Assembly: GCF_004005935.1 (NCBI RefSeq)
Contig: NZ_SACQ01000003.1
Coordinates: forward strand, 307,625 to 371,624
Direction of reading: 5' to 3'
Source: Neptunomonas marina
GTDB taxonomy: Bacteria > Pseudomonadota > Gammaproteobacteria > Pseudomonadales > Balneatricaceae
DNA: 64,000 nucleotides
The notes beneath the pieces are model-generated. The model had not been told where the DNA came from. It worked only from the letters and a program-made list of their open reading frames with translations, and did not search any database. A program made the translations under genes and the position numbers. Positions 1 through 8,920 of this stretch are shown here, in pieces (the first letter of the stretch is position 1; every line of letters starts with the position of its first letter).

Positions 1-302
1 ATACAGTTCATGGCCGTTTCGAGCTGATTCAGACCACTGAGGATAATCACGCCCACATCGGGATAATCTGCCACAATCTGCTGGAGTAATTGCTCGCCCG
101 TTATGTGCGGCATGGTTAAGTCCAACAAGACAAGACCGATCGGCTCAGAGGCGATGATATCCATCGCTTTGCGGCTATCTTGGCAACGATAGATATGCGT
201 AAAGCCACCCGAGCGCTCAAGCGCTATGCTCATGCTGCGCAGGAACGGCTCTTCATCATCAACGAGTAAAATGCCAAAGTGCGGATACAGATGGTTACTC
301 AT
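1..302 (-). CDS. Response regulator, receiver domain only (C-terminus outside window)
   Basis: Translating the minus strand from the ATG at 302 gives about 100 residues of a CheY-like receiver domain that runs off the left edge. The acidic pocket is seen as LLVDDEEP near residue 13. The phospho-acceptor aspartate lies in LVLLDLTMP and the conserved Thr/Ser region in VIILSGL. The start has a good AGGAG site 8-12 bp upstream and lies 11 bp after the stop of the histidine kinase, so the two are co-transcribed. The receiver resembles those of NtrC-type sigma-54 regulators, but the output domain is not visible, so the class is a guess. Confidence 0.85.
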   Translation of the reverse strand, partial: MSNHLYPHFGILLVDDEEPFLRSMSIALERSGGFTHIYRCQDSRKAMDIIASEPIGLVLLDLTMPHITGEQLLQQIVADYPDVGVIILSGLNQLETAMNC

Positions 303-313
303 GCAGATTACTC

Positions 314-2044
314 CTAGTCAATGGGCGTCAGTAATAACCGCGCCGTGGTGCCTTGACCAACAACAGATTCATAGGTTAAGACCCCGCCGTGCTCTTGCAC
401 AATACTATTAGAAACAGACAACCCTAGCCCCGTACCGCCCTCTTCGCGGCGCGTCGTGAAGAAGGGGTCGCTCAAGCGCTGAATATCGTCAGGGTCAATA
501 CCATGACCTTCGTCAGTCACCTCTAGGCAGAGGTACTTACCGTGCTGATAGGTGCAGACTGAAATCGCCTGTGTCGAATCCTTCAATGCTTGGCACGCAT
601 TAACAATCAGGTTGATAACCACTTGCTCTATACGCTGCGCATTACCGAGAAACGCAGGAAGGCCCGGAGTGTAACTGACAGAGAAATGATCGCTACTTTG
701 GCGAATCGTATTGTCGACCAAGCGAATCGCCGTTGAGATAACGTCGTTCAAATCAACCCGCTCGCTCAAATCTGAGGGCGTCTGCCGAGCAAAGTCGCGC
801 AGGTCATCAACAATACGCCGAATACGGTTAGTGCCCACCAGCATATCGTCGATCATTGGGTTAATCTCATCGCGCATACGGCTGTAGGGCAGTCCACCAA
901 GATCAAAGTCGCCATGTGCTTCATAGTGGCGCTCAAGAATCTCTTCCGCATCTTGAAACACCTCTTTCACCACCGGTAAGTTAAGCAGTAACAGGCTACT
1001 CGGATTATTGATTTCGTGGGCAACACCCGACACCAGAATGCCTAGTGAGGTCATCTTATCGGCCTGAATCAGCTGCTGTTGCTGCAGGCGAAGTTCCTCA
1101 GTACGCTTTGACACTTGTCGCGTTAGCATCCGGTTCCAGATAACAATTCCACCCAGCACGAGCAAGAGCAATAAAGTCGCCCACAACGTGACTTGGCCAA
1201 TTTTCTTCCAAGGCAAACCTGATGTCTCTAAAGGCCCTAACCACTTGTCATAGATCTCCTGTTGGCGGCCCGTATTTTTTAGGATAGCTAGCCCCTCACT
1301 AAATTGGGCCAGCAGATCCGTATCGCCTTTCACCACCGAATAGCCGTAGGGCAGCGCGCCAAACGGTTTTCCTACTGGCTCGATGTTGGATAGCTCTAAC
1401 TCTCTACCCAAGTAGAGGCCGGGTAAGTTCGCCACCAACGCAAAGTCATGCTTCCCTGACGATAACAGCCTGAGCGCAGCCGCATGCGTATCGACGAAAA
1501 AGAGCTGCGCGCCGACATCGTTTTTAATCAGAAAATCATGCATGATGCCGCCTTTCTGCACGATCACCTCTTTGCCTGCCAAAGACGCGAGCGTTTGAGC
1601 CCGCTCTGCACTTCCTTTGCGCGCAAATATGGATTGATGTATCAAGGCATGAGGGGGCGAGAACGCGTACTGCTGCTCTCGTTCAGTAGAGAACACCATA
1701 CCTTGCAGGGTATCGAGCTCCCCGGCTTCGAGCTTACGCCGCATAACATCCCAATGGCCGAGTTCAATCGTCACGTCCATTCCCATGACCTCTGCGATAG
1801 CTAGGGTCAGCTCTGTATTGTAGCCATCCGGTTCGCCATTGTTATTGATGAACTCATAGGGTGGATAGTTATGATCACCGCCTACCCGAACTGTCTGAGC
1901 GGCCCATAGCCTTGGCGCAACGGCAAACAGCAACATGCCGACCAACACTAGTCCTTTTGCAGCTCGGCTTTGGCGGCCTTGTCGTGTAAAAAGCGTCTTA
2001 GGTGCACTCAGCACTTCAGCTATGTTCATCATAAATGCAGCCAC
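314..2044 (-). CDS. Sensor histidine kinase with periplasmic SBP_bac_3 domain
   Basis: This 576-residue membrane kinase has an N-terminal membrane segment (about 30-48). A bacterial extracellular solute-binding domain of family 3 follows (about 52-272, opening VRVGGDHNYPPYEF), then a second membrane helix (about 285-304). The phospho-acceptor region has His343 in VAHEINNP, and a HATPase domain ends the protein with DEGHGIDP and GGTGLGLSVS. It should sense a small ligand directly in the periplasm and phosphorylate the regulator encoded 11 bp downstream. The listed start is a GTG; an ATG pair 12 bp inside is equally possible, since no clear ribosome binding site decides. The ligand is unknown; the neighbouring aldehyde dehydrogenase suggests an alcohol or acid. 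Confidence 0.88.
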   Translation of the reverse strand: MAAFMMNIAEVLSAPKTLFTRQGRQSRAAKGLVLVGMLLFAVAPRLWAAQTVRVGGDHNYPPYEFINNNGEPDGYNTELTLAIAEVMGMDVTIELGHWDVMRRKLEAGELDTLQGMVFSTEREQQYAFSPPHALIHQSIFARKGSAERAQTLASLAGKEVIVQKGGIMHDFLIKNDVGAQLFFVDTHAAALRLLSSGKHDFALVANLPGLYLGRELELSNIEPVGKPFGALPYGYSVVKGDTDLLAQFSEGLAILKNTGRQQEIYDKWLGPLETSGLPWKKIGQVTLWATLLLLLVLGGIVIWNRMLTRQVSKRTEELRLQQQQLIQADKMTSLGILVSGVAHEINNPSSLLLLNLPVVKEVFQDAEEILERHYEAHGDFDLGGLPYSRMRDEINPMIDDMLVGTNRIRRIVDDLRDFARQTPSDLSERVDLNDVISTAIRLVDNTIRQSSDHFSVSYTPGLPAFLGNAQRIEQVVINLIVNACQALKDSTQAISVCTYQHGKYLCLEVTDEGHGIDPDDIQRLSDPFFTTRREEGGTGLGLSVSNSIVQEHGGVLTYESVVGQGTTARLLLTPID

Positions 2045-2225
2045 GCGGCTTGAGAGTTAACGGGAAGCCAGCGATTGTAGTGCATTTACAACGATGGAAA
2101 CATCACTGTTAGAAAGTGTGCCGAGCTACTTCAAGCGCACGGAAATGGACCTTTGAACCCACCACAACAAAAACTTGCCTGCTCGAACTCACGCTTGCCA
2201 GTTTTAAAGAGTGCATATGGGACGT

Positions 2226-2250
2226 AAAAAACGGCCCCAAAGGGGCCGTA
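2226..2250 (-). terminator. Intrinsic terminator of the aldehyde dehydrogenase gene
   Basis: On the minus strand an 8-bp perfect stem (ACGGCCCC with GGGGCCGT) around a 3-nt loop is followed by a run of six T. It lies about 70 bp after the stop codon at 2320 and is a textbook Rho-independent terminator. Confidence 0.9.
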
Positions 2251-2319
2251 GGAATGCGGGTTTTCCGCGAGATACCTGTGACGCATACCGCAAAAATCCA
2301 GTATGCGGGGGACAGAGAT

Positions 2320-3840
2320 TTAGAAGAAACCGAGTGGGCTTTCGCCGTAGCTAACCAGCATATTCTTCGTTTGCTGGTAGTGTTCAAGCATCATTTTGTG
2401 CGTTTCACGGCCTACACCCGACTTCTTGTAACCACCGAATGCGGCATGCGCTGGGTATAGGTGGTAGCAGTTCATCCATACACGGCCGGCCTGAATGCCA
2501 CGACCCATGCGGTAAGCGATGTTTGTATCACGGCTCCAAACACCTGCGCCAAGACCAAACTCAGTGTCGTTTGCGATAGCCAGTGCTTCCTCTTCTGTTT
2601 TAAAGGTCGTCACAGAAACCACTGGGCCGAAGATCTCTTCTTGGAAGACACGCATATTGTTGGTGCCTTTAATGAGCGTAGGCTTGATGTAGTAACCGCC
2701 GCCGAATTCGCCTTCAAGCTGCTCAACGCCGCCGCCCATTAGGATCTCTGCGCCCTCTTCGCGGCCGATATCCATGTAACCTAGGATCTTATCGAACTGC
2801 TCTTGAGACGCCTGAGCACCCACCATCGTTTCCGTATCGAGTGGGTTACCACGTTTGATCTGGCCGGCACGCTCAATCACTTTAGCGATGAACGCATCAG
2901 CGATGTCTTCTTGCACCAACAAGCGCGAAGGACACGTACAAACCTCACCTTGGTTGAAGTATGCCAACACCGCACCTTCAACAGCTTTGCTGACGAAGTT
3001 ATCGTCTTGATCCATCACATCATTGAAATAGATGTTTGGTGACTTACCACCCAGCTCTGTGGTGGATGGGATAATGTTTTCAGCCGCACATTTCATGATG
3101 TGCGAACCCACCGGCGTAGAACCTGTGAAAGCGATCTTCGCAATACGCTTGCTAGTCGCCAGTGCTTGGCCTGCTTCAGCACCGTAGCCGTTGACGATGT
3201 TCAGCACACCCGCTGGCAACAGATCACCAATGCATTCCATCAGTACCAAAATAGAGGCAGGCGTCTGCTCAGCAGGCTTAAGAACAACACAGTTACCGGC
3301 CGCTAGCGCAGGTGCTAACTTCCATGCAGCCATCAGCAGTGGGAAGTTCCATGGGATGATTTGGCCAACAACACCCAGCGGCTCATGGAAATGATATGCA
3401 ACGGTTGTTTCGTCAATTTCGCCAATCGTGCCTTCTTGTGCGCGAATACAGCCGGCAAAGTAGCGGAAGTGGTCTGCTGATAGAGGCACATCGGCGGCCA
3501 ACGTTTCACGTACCGCTTTACCGTTATCCCACGTTTCAGCAACAGCCAAACGCTCCAAATTCTCTTCGATGCGATCAGCGATTTTTAGCAAGATGTTTGA
3601 ACGCTCCGCAACAGACGTTTTGCCCCATGCGTCTTTCGCTGCATGAGCTGCATCTAGCGCTAGCTCGATATCTTCCGCTGTAGAACGTGGGATCTCACAT
3701 ACCGCTTCACCGTTTACCGGTGACGTATTTGTGAAGTACTGGCCATTAACTGGCTCCTTCCATGTTCCGTTGATGAAGTTACCGTAACGTTCTTTGAATG
3801 AAACTACAGACCCGTCTGTACCTGGCTTTGCGTAAATCAT
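2320..3840 (-). CDS. exaC: NAD-dependent aldehyde dehydrogenase
   Basis: A full-length (506 aa) ALDH-superfamily enzyme that oxidises the aldehyde made by the quinoprotein alcohol dehydrogenases to the acid with NAD. Visible family marks are the Rossmann/substrate motif PWNFPLLM (about 163-170), the general base Glu262 in TELGGKSPN, and the catalytic Cys301 in NQGEVCTC. A phenylalanine of the cofactor-binding set lies in EEIFGPVV. It resembles the ExaC/AcoD acetaldehyde dehydrogenases that accompany exaA in Pseudomonas. It is monocistronic, with its own terminator. The 300-bp upstream region contains the TTGG-repeat element shared with pqqA and cytochrome c-550, in the same orientation relative to the gene. 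Confidence 0.93.
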   Translation of the reverse strand: MIYAKPGTDGSVVSFKERYGNFINGTWKEPVNGQYFTNTSPVNGEAVCEIPRSTAEDIELALDAAHAAKDAWGKTSVAERSNILLKIADRIEENLERLAVAETWDNGKAVRETLAADVPLSADHFRYFAGCIRAQEGTIGEIDETTVAYHFHEPLGVVGQIIPWNFPLLMAAWKLAPALAAGNCVVLKPAEQTPASILVLMECIGDLLPAGVLNIVNGYGAEAGQALATSKRIAKIAFTGSTPVGSHIMKCAAENIIPSTTELGGKSPNIYFNDVMDQDDNFVSKAVEGAVLAYFNQGEVCTCPSRLLVQEDIADAFIAKVIERAGQIKRGNPLDTETMVGAQASQEQFDKILGYMDIGREEGAEILMGGGVEQLEGEFGGGYYIKPTLIKGTNNMRVFQEEIFGPVVSVTTFKTEEEALAIANDTEFGLGAGVWSRDTNIAYRMGRGIQAGRVWMNCYHLYPAHAAFGGYKKSGVGRETHKMMLEHYQQTKNMLVSYGESPLGFF

Positions 3841-4145
3841 CTTATGAGTGCCTCTTGTTTTTATTCACCTGTCTGTTGCGACAGCGCTGTTTCATGACAC
3901 CCTCATAGTAGCTAGCCACCTCAAATGGTCGGTATCATCCCTTGGAATCGAAAAATTACTCCTTTGGTAGTAATTAGCTTGGGCCTGAGCATCAGTTCAA
4001 CAGCCCACCTCTCTGGCATTAGTGTTTCTAAGAGACCCCTTAAGAATCCTCCCTTACAACGGCATTTTTACTCATATTACTGACATAAAGCGCTCCTAAA
4101 CTCCCTTCCCATCAAAACGAGCTAACTCAAAAAGGTGTGGAAATA
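3841..4145. promoter_or_regulatory. Divergent promoter region between aldehyde dehydrogenase and phosphoesterase operon
   Basis: These 305 bp contain no gene. They must hold promoters for the leftward aldehyde dehydrogenase and the rightward phosphoesterase operon. The only clear element is the TTGG repeat at 3938-3972, about 100 bp from the aldehyde dehydrogenase start. I see no convincing sigma-70 or sigma-54 box. Confidence 0.5.
3938..3972 (-). promoter_or_regulatory. Candidate PQQ-regulon operator, copy A (TTGG repeat, 22 bp)
   Basis: Read on the plus strand, TTGG at 3942-3945 and again at 3964-3967 are separated by 18 bp holding an A5 tract (GAAAAAT) and ACTCC. The same arrangement occurs at 18213-18246 and 44701-44735. 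The element lies about 100 bp upstream of the aldehyde dehydrogenase start. The link to an ErbR- or ExaE-like LuxR regulator is inferred. Confidence 0.55.
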
Positions 4146-5426
4146 ATGGGAAAACTCATACTGGTTATGATCGACGGCATCAGTGCTGAGCACTTCGAAA
4201 GCTACCGTCAGCACCTCCCTAATCTGGATCGTTTAGCCCGCGCAGGCACACAAGTGTCAGGAATGAGCCCAGAAATTTGCGGCACCTCGTGTCCGGGGCG
4301 CACCTCGATTATTGCAGGCGTCTCTCCGGCTGAGCATGGCATCTATGGCAACTTGATCTTTGCCGACGGTCAGTTTCGTTGGGCCAACCCCTATGATGTG
4401 AAATGCCCAACCTTGCCGGCTTTGGCTAAACAACAAGGCCTCGATGTGGCCTCTATTGGCTACGGCATGGTTCGCCCTGAAGATACATCGCTCTACTGCG
4501 GCCCATGGTGGGTAGACGAGATGATCATGCGCGGTAAAGATGAACAGCCTTGCGCTGCAGATCAGCAATGGTTACGCGCAAACGGGGTCATTGATCCTGA
4601 TGGACGTATTGCCGCCCTCAACACCGAGACACCGGTAAAGCCAAACCAGACACCGGATATCAAGCTGCAGATGGGGATGTTGGCTGATCAGCAATATCTT
4701 GATATTGCGGCGGGGCTTGCCACATCATCACAAGCACCCGACTTTATCCTGCTAGAGATTACGATCACCGACTACTTCCTACACAAGTTCGGGCCAGACC
4801 ACGATTTAACACGCTGGTCTCTACGCACCGCCGATGCACAACTCGGAACACTGATTGCACGTTTAGATGCTGCCAATATGCTCGATCAGTACAACTTTGC
4901 GATCTGCAGTGATCATGGACACAACGCAATGCCACGTGCGCTCTACGTCGACCGCCTGCTAGGCGACGACGTAATCTGGAGCAGCGAAGGCGCCATGCTG
5001 CTGATTAAACCTGCAAACCCAATGGAATCCGAGCGCATTACGAAGCTCTTGTGTGACGAAGGCATCGAACCATGGAACAACGACTTCCTACCGCCGGAAG
5101 ACGCTGCGCAGCTACTCGTGTTCACCGTGCCGGAGAACTCCGATATCAGCTTTGAGGCCAGCAAAACCTCAGGCGAAGGTATCTATGGCCCGTCAAAATA
5201 TCGCTCTAATCACGGGATGCGCCCCGGCACTGATGCCGATTTCCGCTTTTGCATCTTCAGCGGTCCCGACGTACCCAGCCAGCAGCTTAGGCGCGCAGAC
5301 AAAACCCAGTTCGCCCAAACCATGGCAGATATTCTCGGAGTTAACACGCCGTGGAATGCCACCTCTTTGTTGCAACAGCATACTCAGCACACCTCTGCTT
5401 CGATAACTGAAGCGGCGCTTAACTAA
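4146..5426 (+). CDS. Alkaline-phosphatase-superfamily phosphodiesterase/phosphonohydrolase
   Basis: This 426-residue protein belongs to the type I phosphodiesterase/nucleotide pyrophosphatase branch of the alkaline phosphatase superfamily. Metal-binding and catalytic marks are MIDG near the N-terminus, GTSCPGRTSI with the likely nucleophile Thr, HGIYGN, CSDHGHNA and SNHGMRPG near the C-terminus. Phosphonoacetate hydrolases share this fold, so a C-P substrate is possible. There is no signal peptide, so it acts in the cytoplasm on imported material. A GTG nine bases upstream is open, but the AAAGG site fits the ATG at 4146 better. It heads an operon with a peptide-type ABC importer and a HAD phosphatase, which implies uptake and stepwise dephosphorylation of an organophosphorus compound. 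Confidence 0.82.
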   Translation: MGKLILVMIDGISAEHFESYRQHLPNLDRLARAGTQVSGMSPEICGTSCPGRTSIIAGVSPAEHGIYGNLIFADGQFRWANPYDVKCPTLPALAKQQGLDVASIGYGMVRPEDTSLYCGPWWVDEMIMRGKDEQPCAADQQWLRANGVIDPDGRIAALNTETPVKPNQTPDIKLQMGMLADQQYLDIAAGLATSSQAPDFILLEITITDYFLHKFGPDHDLTRWSLRTADAQLGTLIARLDAANMLDQYNFAICSDHGHNAMPRALYVDRLLGDDVIWSSEGAMLLIKPANPMESERITKLLCDEGIEPWNNDFLPPEDAAQLLVFTVPENSDISFEASKTSGEGIYGPSKYRSNHGMRPGTDADFRFCIFSGPDVPSQQLRRADKTQFAQTMADILGVNTPWNATSLLQQHTQHTSASITEAALN

Positions 5427-5452
5427 ACACTTACACACTTCTGGAGAATCAC

Positions 5453-6928
5453 ATGAAAACGCTAGCGCTATCCGTGGCAGTCGCTTCAGCTCTTCTTAGC
5501 GGCGTGACCGCTGCAGGTAACTTCCGACTTGCCCATGATGTCGGTTATGCCGGTGCGGAGTCCCTAGACCCCATCTCACCCAACCGTTTTTTCTACGCCA
5601 ACCAGATGCTCTACAGCCGCTTGGTACGCCAAGACCAAAATGGCCAGCCAAGCCCAGATATCGCGACACGCTGGTCAGCATCAAAAGATGCCAAAACTTG
5701 GACATTCGAACTACGCCAAGGCGTTAAATTCCACGACGGGTCCGACCTAAACGCGGCGGATATCAAGTACACGCTGGAACGCATCAAAGATCCAAAGATC
5801 GACTCACCAGTGGCAGCCGTACTGGGTGTGATCGATACCGTTAAGGTTATCAACGACCACAAAGTCGAGATCAAACTGTCTGCGCCCCATGCCGATCTAC
5901 CGCTGCTCCTGATGGACTACCGCGTGCGTATCATCCCGGAAAACAGCGGTGATAACATTGCCAAAACAGGCATAGGCTCCGGCCCTTTCATGCTGGATGA
6001 GCTTGATCCAGAGGGCACTACCGTATTGAAAGCAAACCCCAACTATTGGGAAGGCGCACCCGCTGCCGATGCGATGGAAATTATCGGGATTCCAGATTCA
6101 CAAGCGCGTGTGCAAGCCCTTATGGCTGGTCAGATCGACTTTGAAGACAGCGTCCTTTCCCAGCAAAAGCGCCTTTTCACAAACAACCCACTGTTCAAAA
6201 CACAGAGCATTGCCACTGGCGAATGGCGCGCCCTTGTATTCCGCACCGATACAGCCCCTTTTGATAACGCCAAAGTCCGTAAAGCGCTGCGTTTAGCGGT
6301 TGATCGAAATGAGATGATGAAGCTCGTTTCAGGCGAAGGCGCTGGCACCGTTACTTGTGATCACCCTGTCTGGTCAGGAGACCAGTACCGCACCGAGATC
6401 AACTGCGATCAAGACATTGCAACGGCTAAGCGCTTGCTTAAAGAAGCAGGCTATGAAAACGGCATTGATGTCGAGATCAGCGCCGCTGATAACGAACCCG
6501 AATGGCTACGGATGATTGAGGTATACCAACAGCAAGCGAAACCCGCTGGCATCAACGTAAAGGTCAACATGGTGCCATCTGATGGCTATTGGAGCGATGT
6601 TTGGATGAAACACCCAGCCGTGGCAACACGTTGGTCGCAGCGCCCTGCTGATCAGGTGTTGAACGAAGCGTTCCGCTCGACCGCAGCATGGAATGAAACC
6701 TTCTTTAAAAATGCCGACTTTGACAGCGCGCTCGATAAAGCACGCTCGGAACTCGACTTTGATAAGCGTAAAGCTCTCTATGCGGATCTACAAAACACCC
6801 TCTGGGAGCAAGGTGGTGCACTCATTCCTTACCACCTCAACCAAACCCGCGTGATGCGCAGTAACGTGACCGGTTTAGACCCTGTTGAGAACTTCTCGAT
6901 TCGCTGGAACCGAGTGAACGCCGACTAA
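5453..6928 (+). CDS. ABC transporter substrate-binding protein, family 5 (peptide/nickel type)
   Basis: A 491-residue periplasmic binding protein with a cleavable signal peptide (positions 1-21, ending TAA before GNFRLAHD). The SBP_bac_5 family is recognised by VRQDQNGQPSPDIATRWS, by KTWTFELRQGVKFHDG at about 80-95 and by AVDRNEMMKLV in the second lobe. It binds the ligand for the two permeases and the ATPase that follow. Start: GGAG ends 8 bp before the ATG. The gene lies 26 bp after the phosphoesterase gene. Hairpins after its stop probably let this gene be expressed more than the permeases. The family binds peptides, opines, metals and other solutes, so the ligand cannot be read from sequence alone. 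Confidence 0.88.
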   Translation: MKTLALSVAVASALLSGVTAAGNFRLAHDVGYAGAESLDPISPNRFFYANQMLYSRLVRQDQNGQPSPDIATRWSASKDAKTWTFELRQGVKFHDGSDLNAADIKYTLERIKDPKIDSPVAAVLGVIDTVKVINDHKVEIKLSAPHADLPLLLMDYRVRIIPENSGDNIAKTGIGSGPFMLDELDPEGTTVLKANPNYWEGAPAADAMEIIGIPDSQARVQALMAGQIDFEDSVLSQQKRLFTNNPLFKTQSIATGEWRALVFRTDTAPFDNAKVRKALRLAVDRNEMMKLVSGEGAGTVTCDHPVWSGDQYRTEINCDQDIATAKRLLKEAGYENGIDVEISAADNEPEWLRMIEVYQQQAKPAGINVKVNMVPSDGYWSDVWMKHPAVATRWSQRPADQVLNEAFRSTAAWNETFFKNADFDSALDKARSELDFDKRKALYADLQNTLWEQGGALIPYHLNQTRVMRSNVTGLDPVENFSIRWNRVNAD

Positions 6929-6939
6929 CGCCGCGCCTT

Positions 6940-7026
6940 AGCAGCACCAGAGCACGCACACGCTTTGGTGTTGCTTCACCCAACCTGAAAGCCTTTCCAA
7001 CAGCCGTGCCGTTACTGATACGGCTG
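6940..7026 (+). other. Two intercistronic hairpins after the binding-protein gene
   Basis: A 10-bp stem with one G-T pair (6940-6949 with 6966-6975) and a 7-bp stem (7001-7007 with 7020-7026) lie between the binding protein and the first permease. Neither has a T-run, so they are more likely RNA-stabilising or partly attenuating than true terminators. Confidence 0.5.
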
Positions 7027-7061
7027 CTCGAAACGTTTTCATAAACTAACGAAAGTAAACC

Positions 7062-8009
7062 ATGATAAAACTGATCCTCCAGCGTTTGGCGCTGGCTTTC
7101 CTGACACTAGCCACCGTCTGCGTGCTGGTTTTCGGCGTCACCGAAGCACTACCGGGTGACGTATGTACCGCTTTTCTTGGTCGCGATGCACAGGGCACTC
7201 GCCTTGAGAACTGCCGCCAGCAGCGTAATCTCGATCAACCGGCGCTACAGCGCTTCGCCACATGGAGCGCGGGTGTGTTTCAGGGCGATTTAGGCACCTC
7301 GCTAAAGCGCGACAAACCCATCAATGATCTAGTGGCCAACCGAATGCGCAACACCGCAGCCTTGGGCTTGGGAGCGGCGCTCATTGGTATTCCCATGGCG
7401 ATACTGCTTGGCGTACTGGCGGCGTTACGGCGTGATCGCACTCCTGATATGGTGATCTCTGGCGGTTCTATTTTTGCCATGACGATTCCCGAGTTTGTCA
7501 CCGCAACGCTGCTCATCTATATCTTCGCGATTCAATTACAGTGGTTTCCAGCCATTACCACCGTTCGGCACAGCGCCCCATTGAGCGAGCTGATCCCAAA
7601 TATTATCTTGCCGATGGTGACGCTCGCATTGGTAATGATGGCGCACATTCTGCGTATGGTGCGCTCATCAATGATCGATGTGATGGCTAGCGATTTTGTG
7701 CAGATGGCACGCCTTAAAGGCGTACCTTATTGGCGTATCGTCTTTATCCATGCGCTGCCGAGCGCCATGTTACCGGCGATTAACATCATTGCTTTAACCA
7801 TCGCTTGGTTACTCGGCGGTGTGGTGATTATCGAGCAGGTGTTCAACTACCCCGGCATCGGCACGTTGATGATACGTGCCATCTATGATCGCGATTTACC
7901 GCTGGTACAAGCGATCGCACTGATTTTAGCGGCGGTCTATGTGCTCTGTAACTTACTGGCCGACCTCGCCTCGCTTGCCCTGAATCCACGCCTACGTAGC
8001 GCCCGCTAA
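7062..8009 (+). CDS. ABC transporter permease, DppB type
   Basis: A 315-residue inner-membrane permease of the dipeptide/oligopeptide class. It has the typical first helix (about 8-30), a periplasmic stretch and five further helices. The coupling segment includes DFVQMARLKGVPYWRIVFIH (about 213-232), the EAA-type loop that contacts the ATPase. The family N-terminal GDVCTAFLGRDAQG region lies before it. It pairs with the DppC-type permease 11 bp downstream. Start: ATG at 7062 follows a GAAAG site. Confidence 0.9.
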   Translation: MIKLILQRLALAFLTLATVCVLVFGVTEALPGDVCTAFLGRDAQGTRLENCRQQRNLDQPALQRFATWSAGVFQGDLGTSLKRDKPINDLVANRMRNTAALGLGAALIGIPMAILLGVLAALRRDRTPDMVISGGSIFAMTIPEFVTATLLIYIFAIQLQWFPAITTVRHSAPLSELIPNIILPMVTLALVMMAHILRMVRSSMIDVMASDFVQMARLKGVPYWRIVFIHALPSAMLPAINIIALTIAWLLGGVVIIEQVFNYPGIGTLMIRAIYDRDLPLVQAIALILAAVYVLCNLLADLASLALNPRLRSAR

Positions 8010-8020
8010 GGAGCCATAAG

Positions 8021-8908
8021 ATGACCGCAATCACCGCGCCTGTCGCAACACACCCAAATAGCCCCCGTTGGCAACAAGCATGGCAGAACATGCGCCGCTC
8101 GACATCGGGCATGATCGGTTTAGCTGTTTTACTTCTACACCTGGTTGCTGCTGCCATCGGCCAGTGGCTCGCACCCCACGACTGGACCCTGCAAAATGGC
8201 TATATCATGTTTCAAACCCCATCGACTGAGTATTGGTTTGGTACTGATAACCTTGGGCGAGATCTCTTTAGCCGCACACTCATCGGCGGCAAAGAGGCGA
8301 TCACCATCACACTACTCGGCACATTGCTGGCGATGGTGTGGGGCAGCCTAGCAGGAATCACACTCGGCTTTATCGGCGGCAAGACCGACGAGTGGCTCAT
8401 GCGGTTTGTCGATGCGCTGCTCGCGATTCCATGGCTGCTCTTCCTGCTGCTGATTATCGCTTTGGTTGGCCAAAGTGGGCTGACGTTAGTACTCACGTTA
8501 GGTTTTTTCTACGGTATCGCCGTTATTCGTGTGGTGCGCGGCGCCACACTGGAATATGTGCCCAAAGACTTTGTACTAGCGGCCAAAACCCGTGGTGAGA
8601 GCAAATTCACAATCGTCACCAAAGAGCTGTTGCCCAATGTGCTGGATGCCCTGCTCGTGGAAGCGGCCATGCGTTGGGCGTGGATGTTACTCGCCTTTAG
8701 CTCACTCTCTTTCTTGGGGTTTGGTGTCGTGCCACCCACTCCAGACTGGGGGCTGATGATCGCTGACAACCGCGGCATGATCTCAATTGCGCCTTGGGCG
8801 GTTCTCTTCCCGGCACTGGCGCTATCGAGCCTCATCATCAGCATCAACCTTACCGCAGACGCGTTCGCCAAAGCGATTGGCCTTGATCGCGCTAAAGCGC
8901 CCGTATAA
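8021..8908 (+). CDS. ABC transporter permease, DppC type
   Basis: A 295-residue partner permease with the DppC-family N-terminal helix (about 28-48) and the hallmark FGTDNLGRDLFSRTLIGG at about 72-89. The EAA coupling loop is DFVLAAKTRGESKFTIVTKE. SSLSFLGFGVVPPTPDWGLM towards the C-terminus is also typical of this subfamily. It follows the first permease with an 11-bp gap containing AAGGAG and forms the translocation heterodimer. Confidence 0.9.
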   Translation: MTAITAPVATHPNSPRWQQAWQNMRRSTSGMIGLAVLLLHLVAAAIGQWLAPHDWTLQNGYIMFQTPSTEYWFGTDNLGRDLFSRTLIGGKEAITITLLGTLLAMVWGSLAGITLGFIGGKTDEWLMRFVDALLAIPWLLFLLLIIALVGQSGLTLVLTLGFFYGIAVIRVVRGATLEYVPKDFVLAAKTRGESKFTIVTKELLPNVLDALLVEAAMRWAWMLLAFSSLSFLGFGVVPPTPDWGLMIADNRGMISIAPWAVLFPALALSSLIISINLTADAFAKAIGLDRAKAPV

Positions 8909-8920
8909 CTGGAAAGCACC

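Noticed and set aside
2109..2460. Short frames on both strands after the aldehyde dehydrogenase
   Set aside because: They overlap its terminator and its 3' end and have no start signals.
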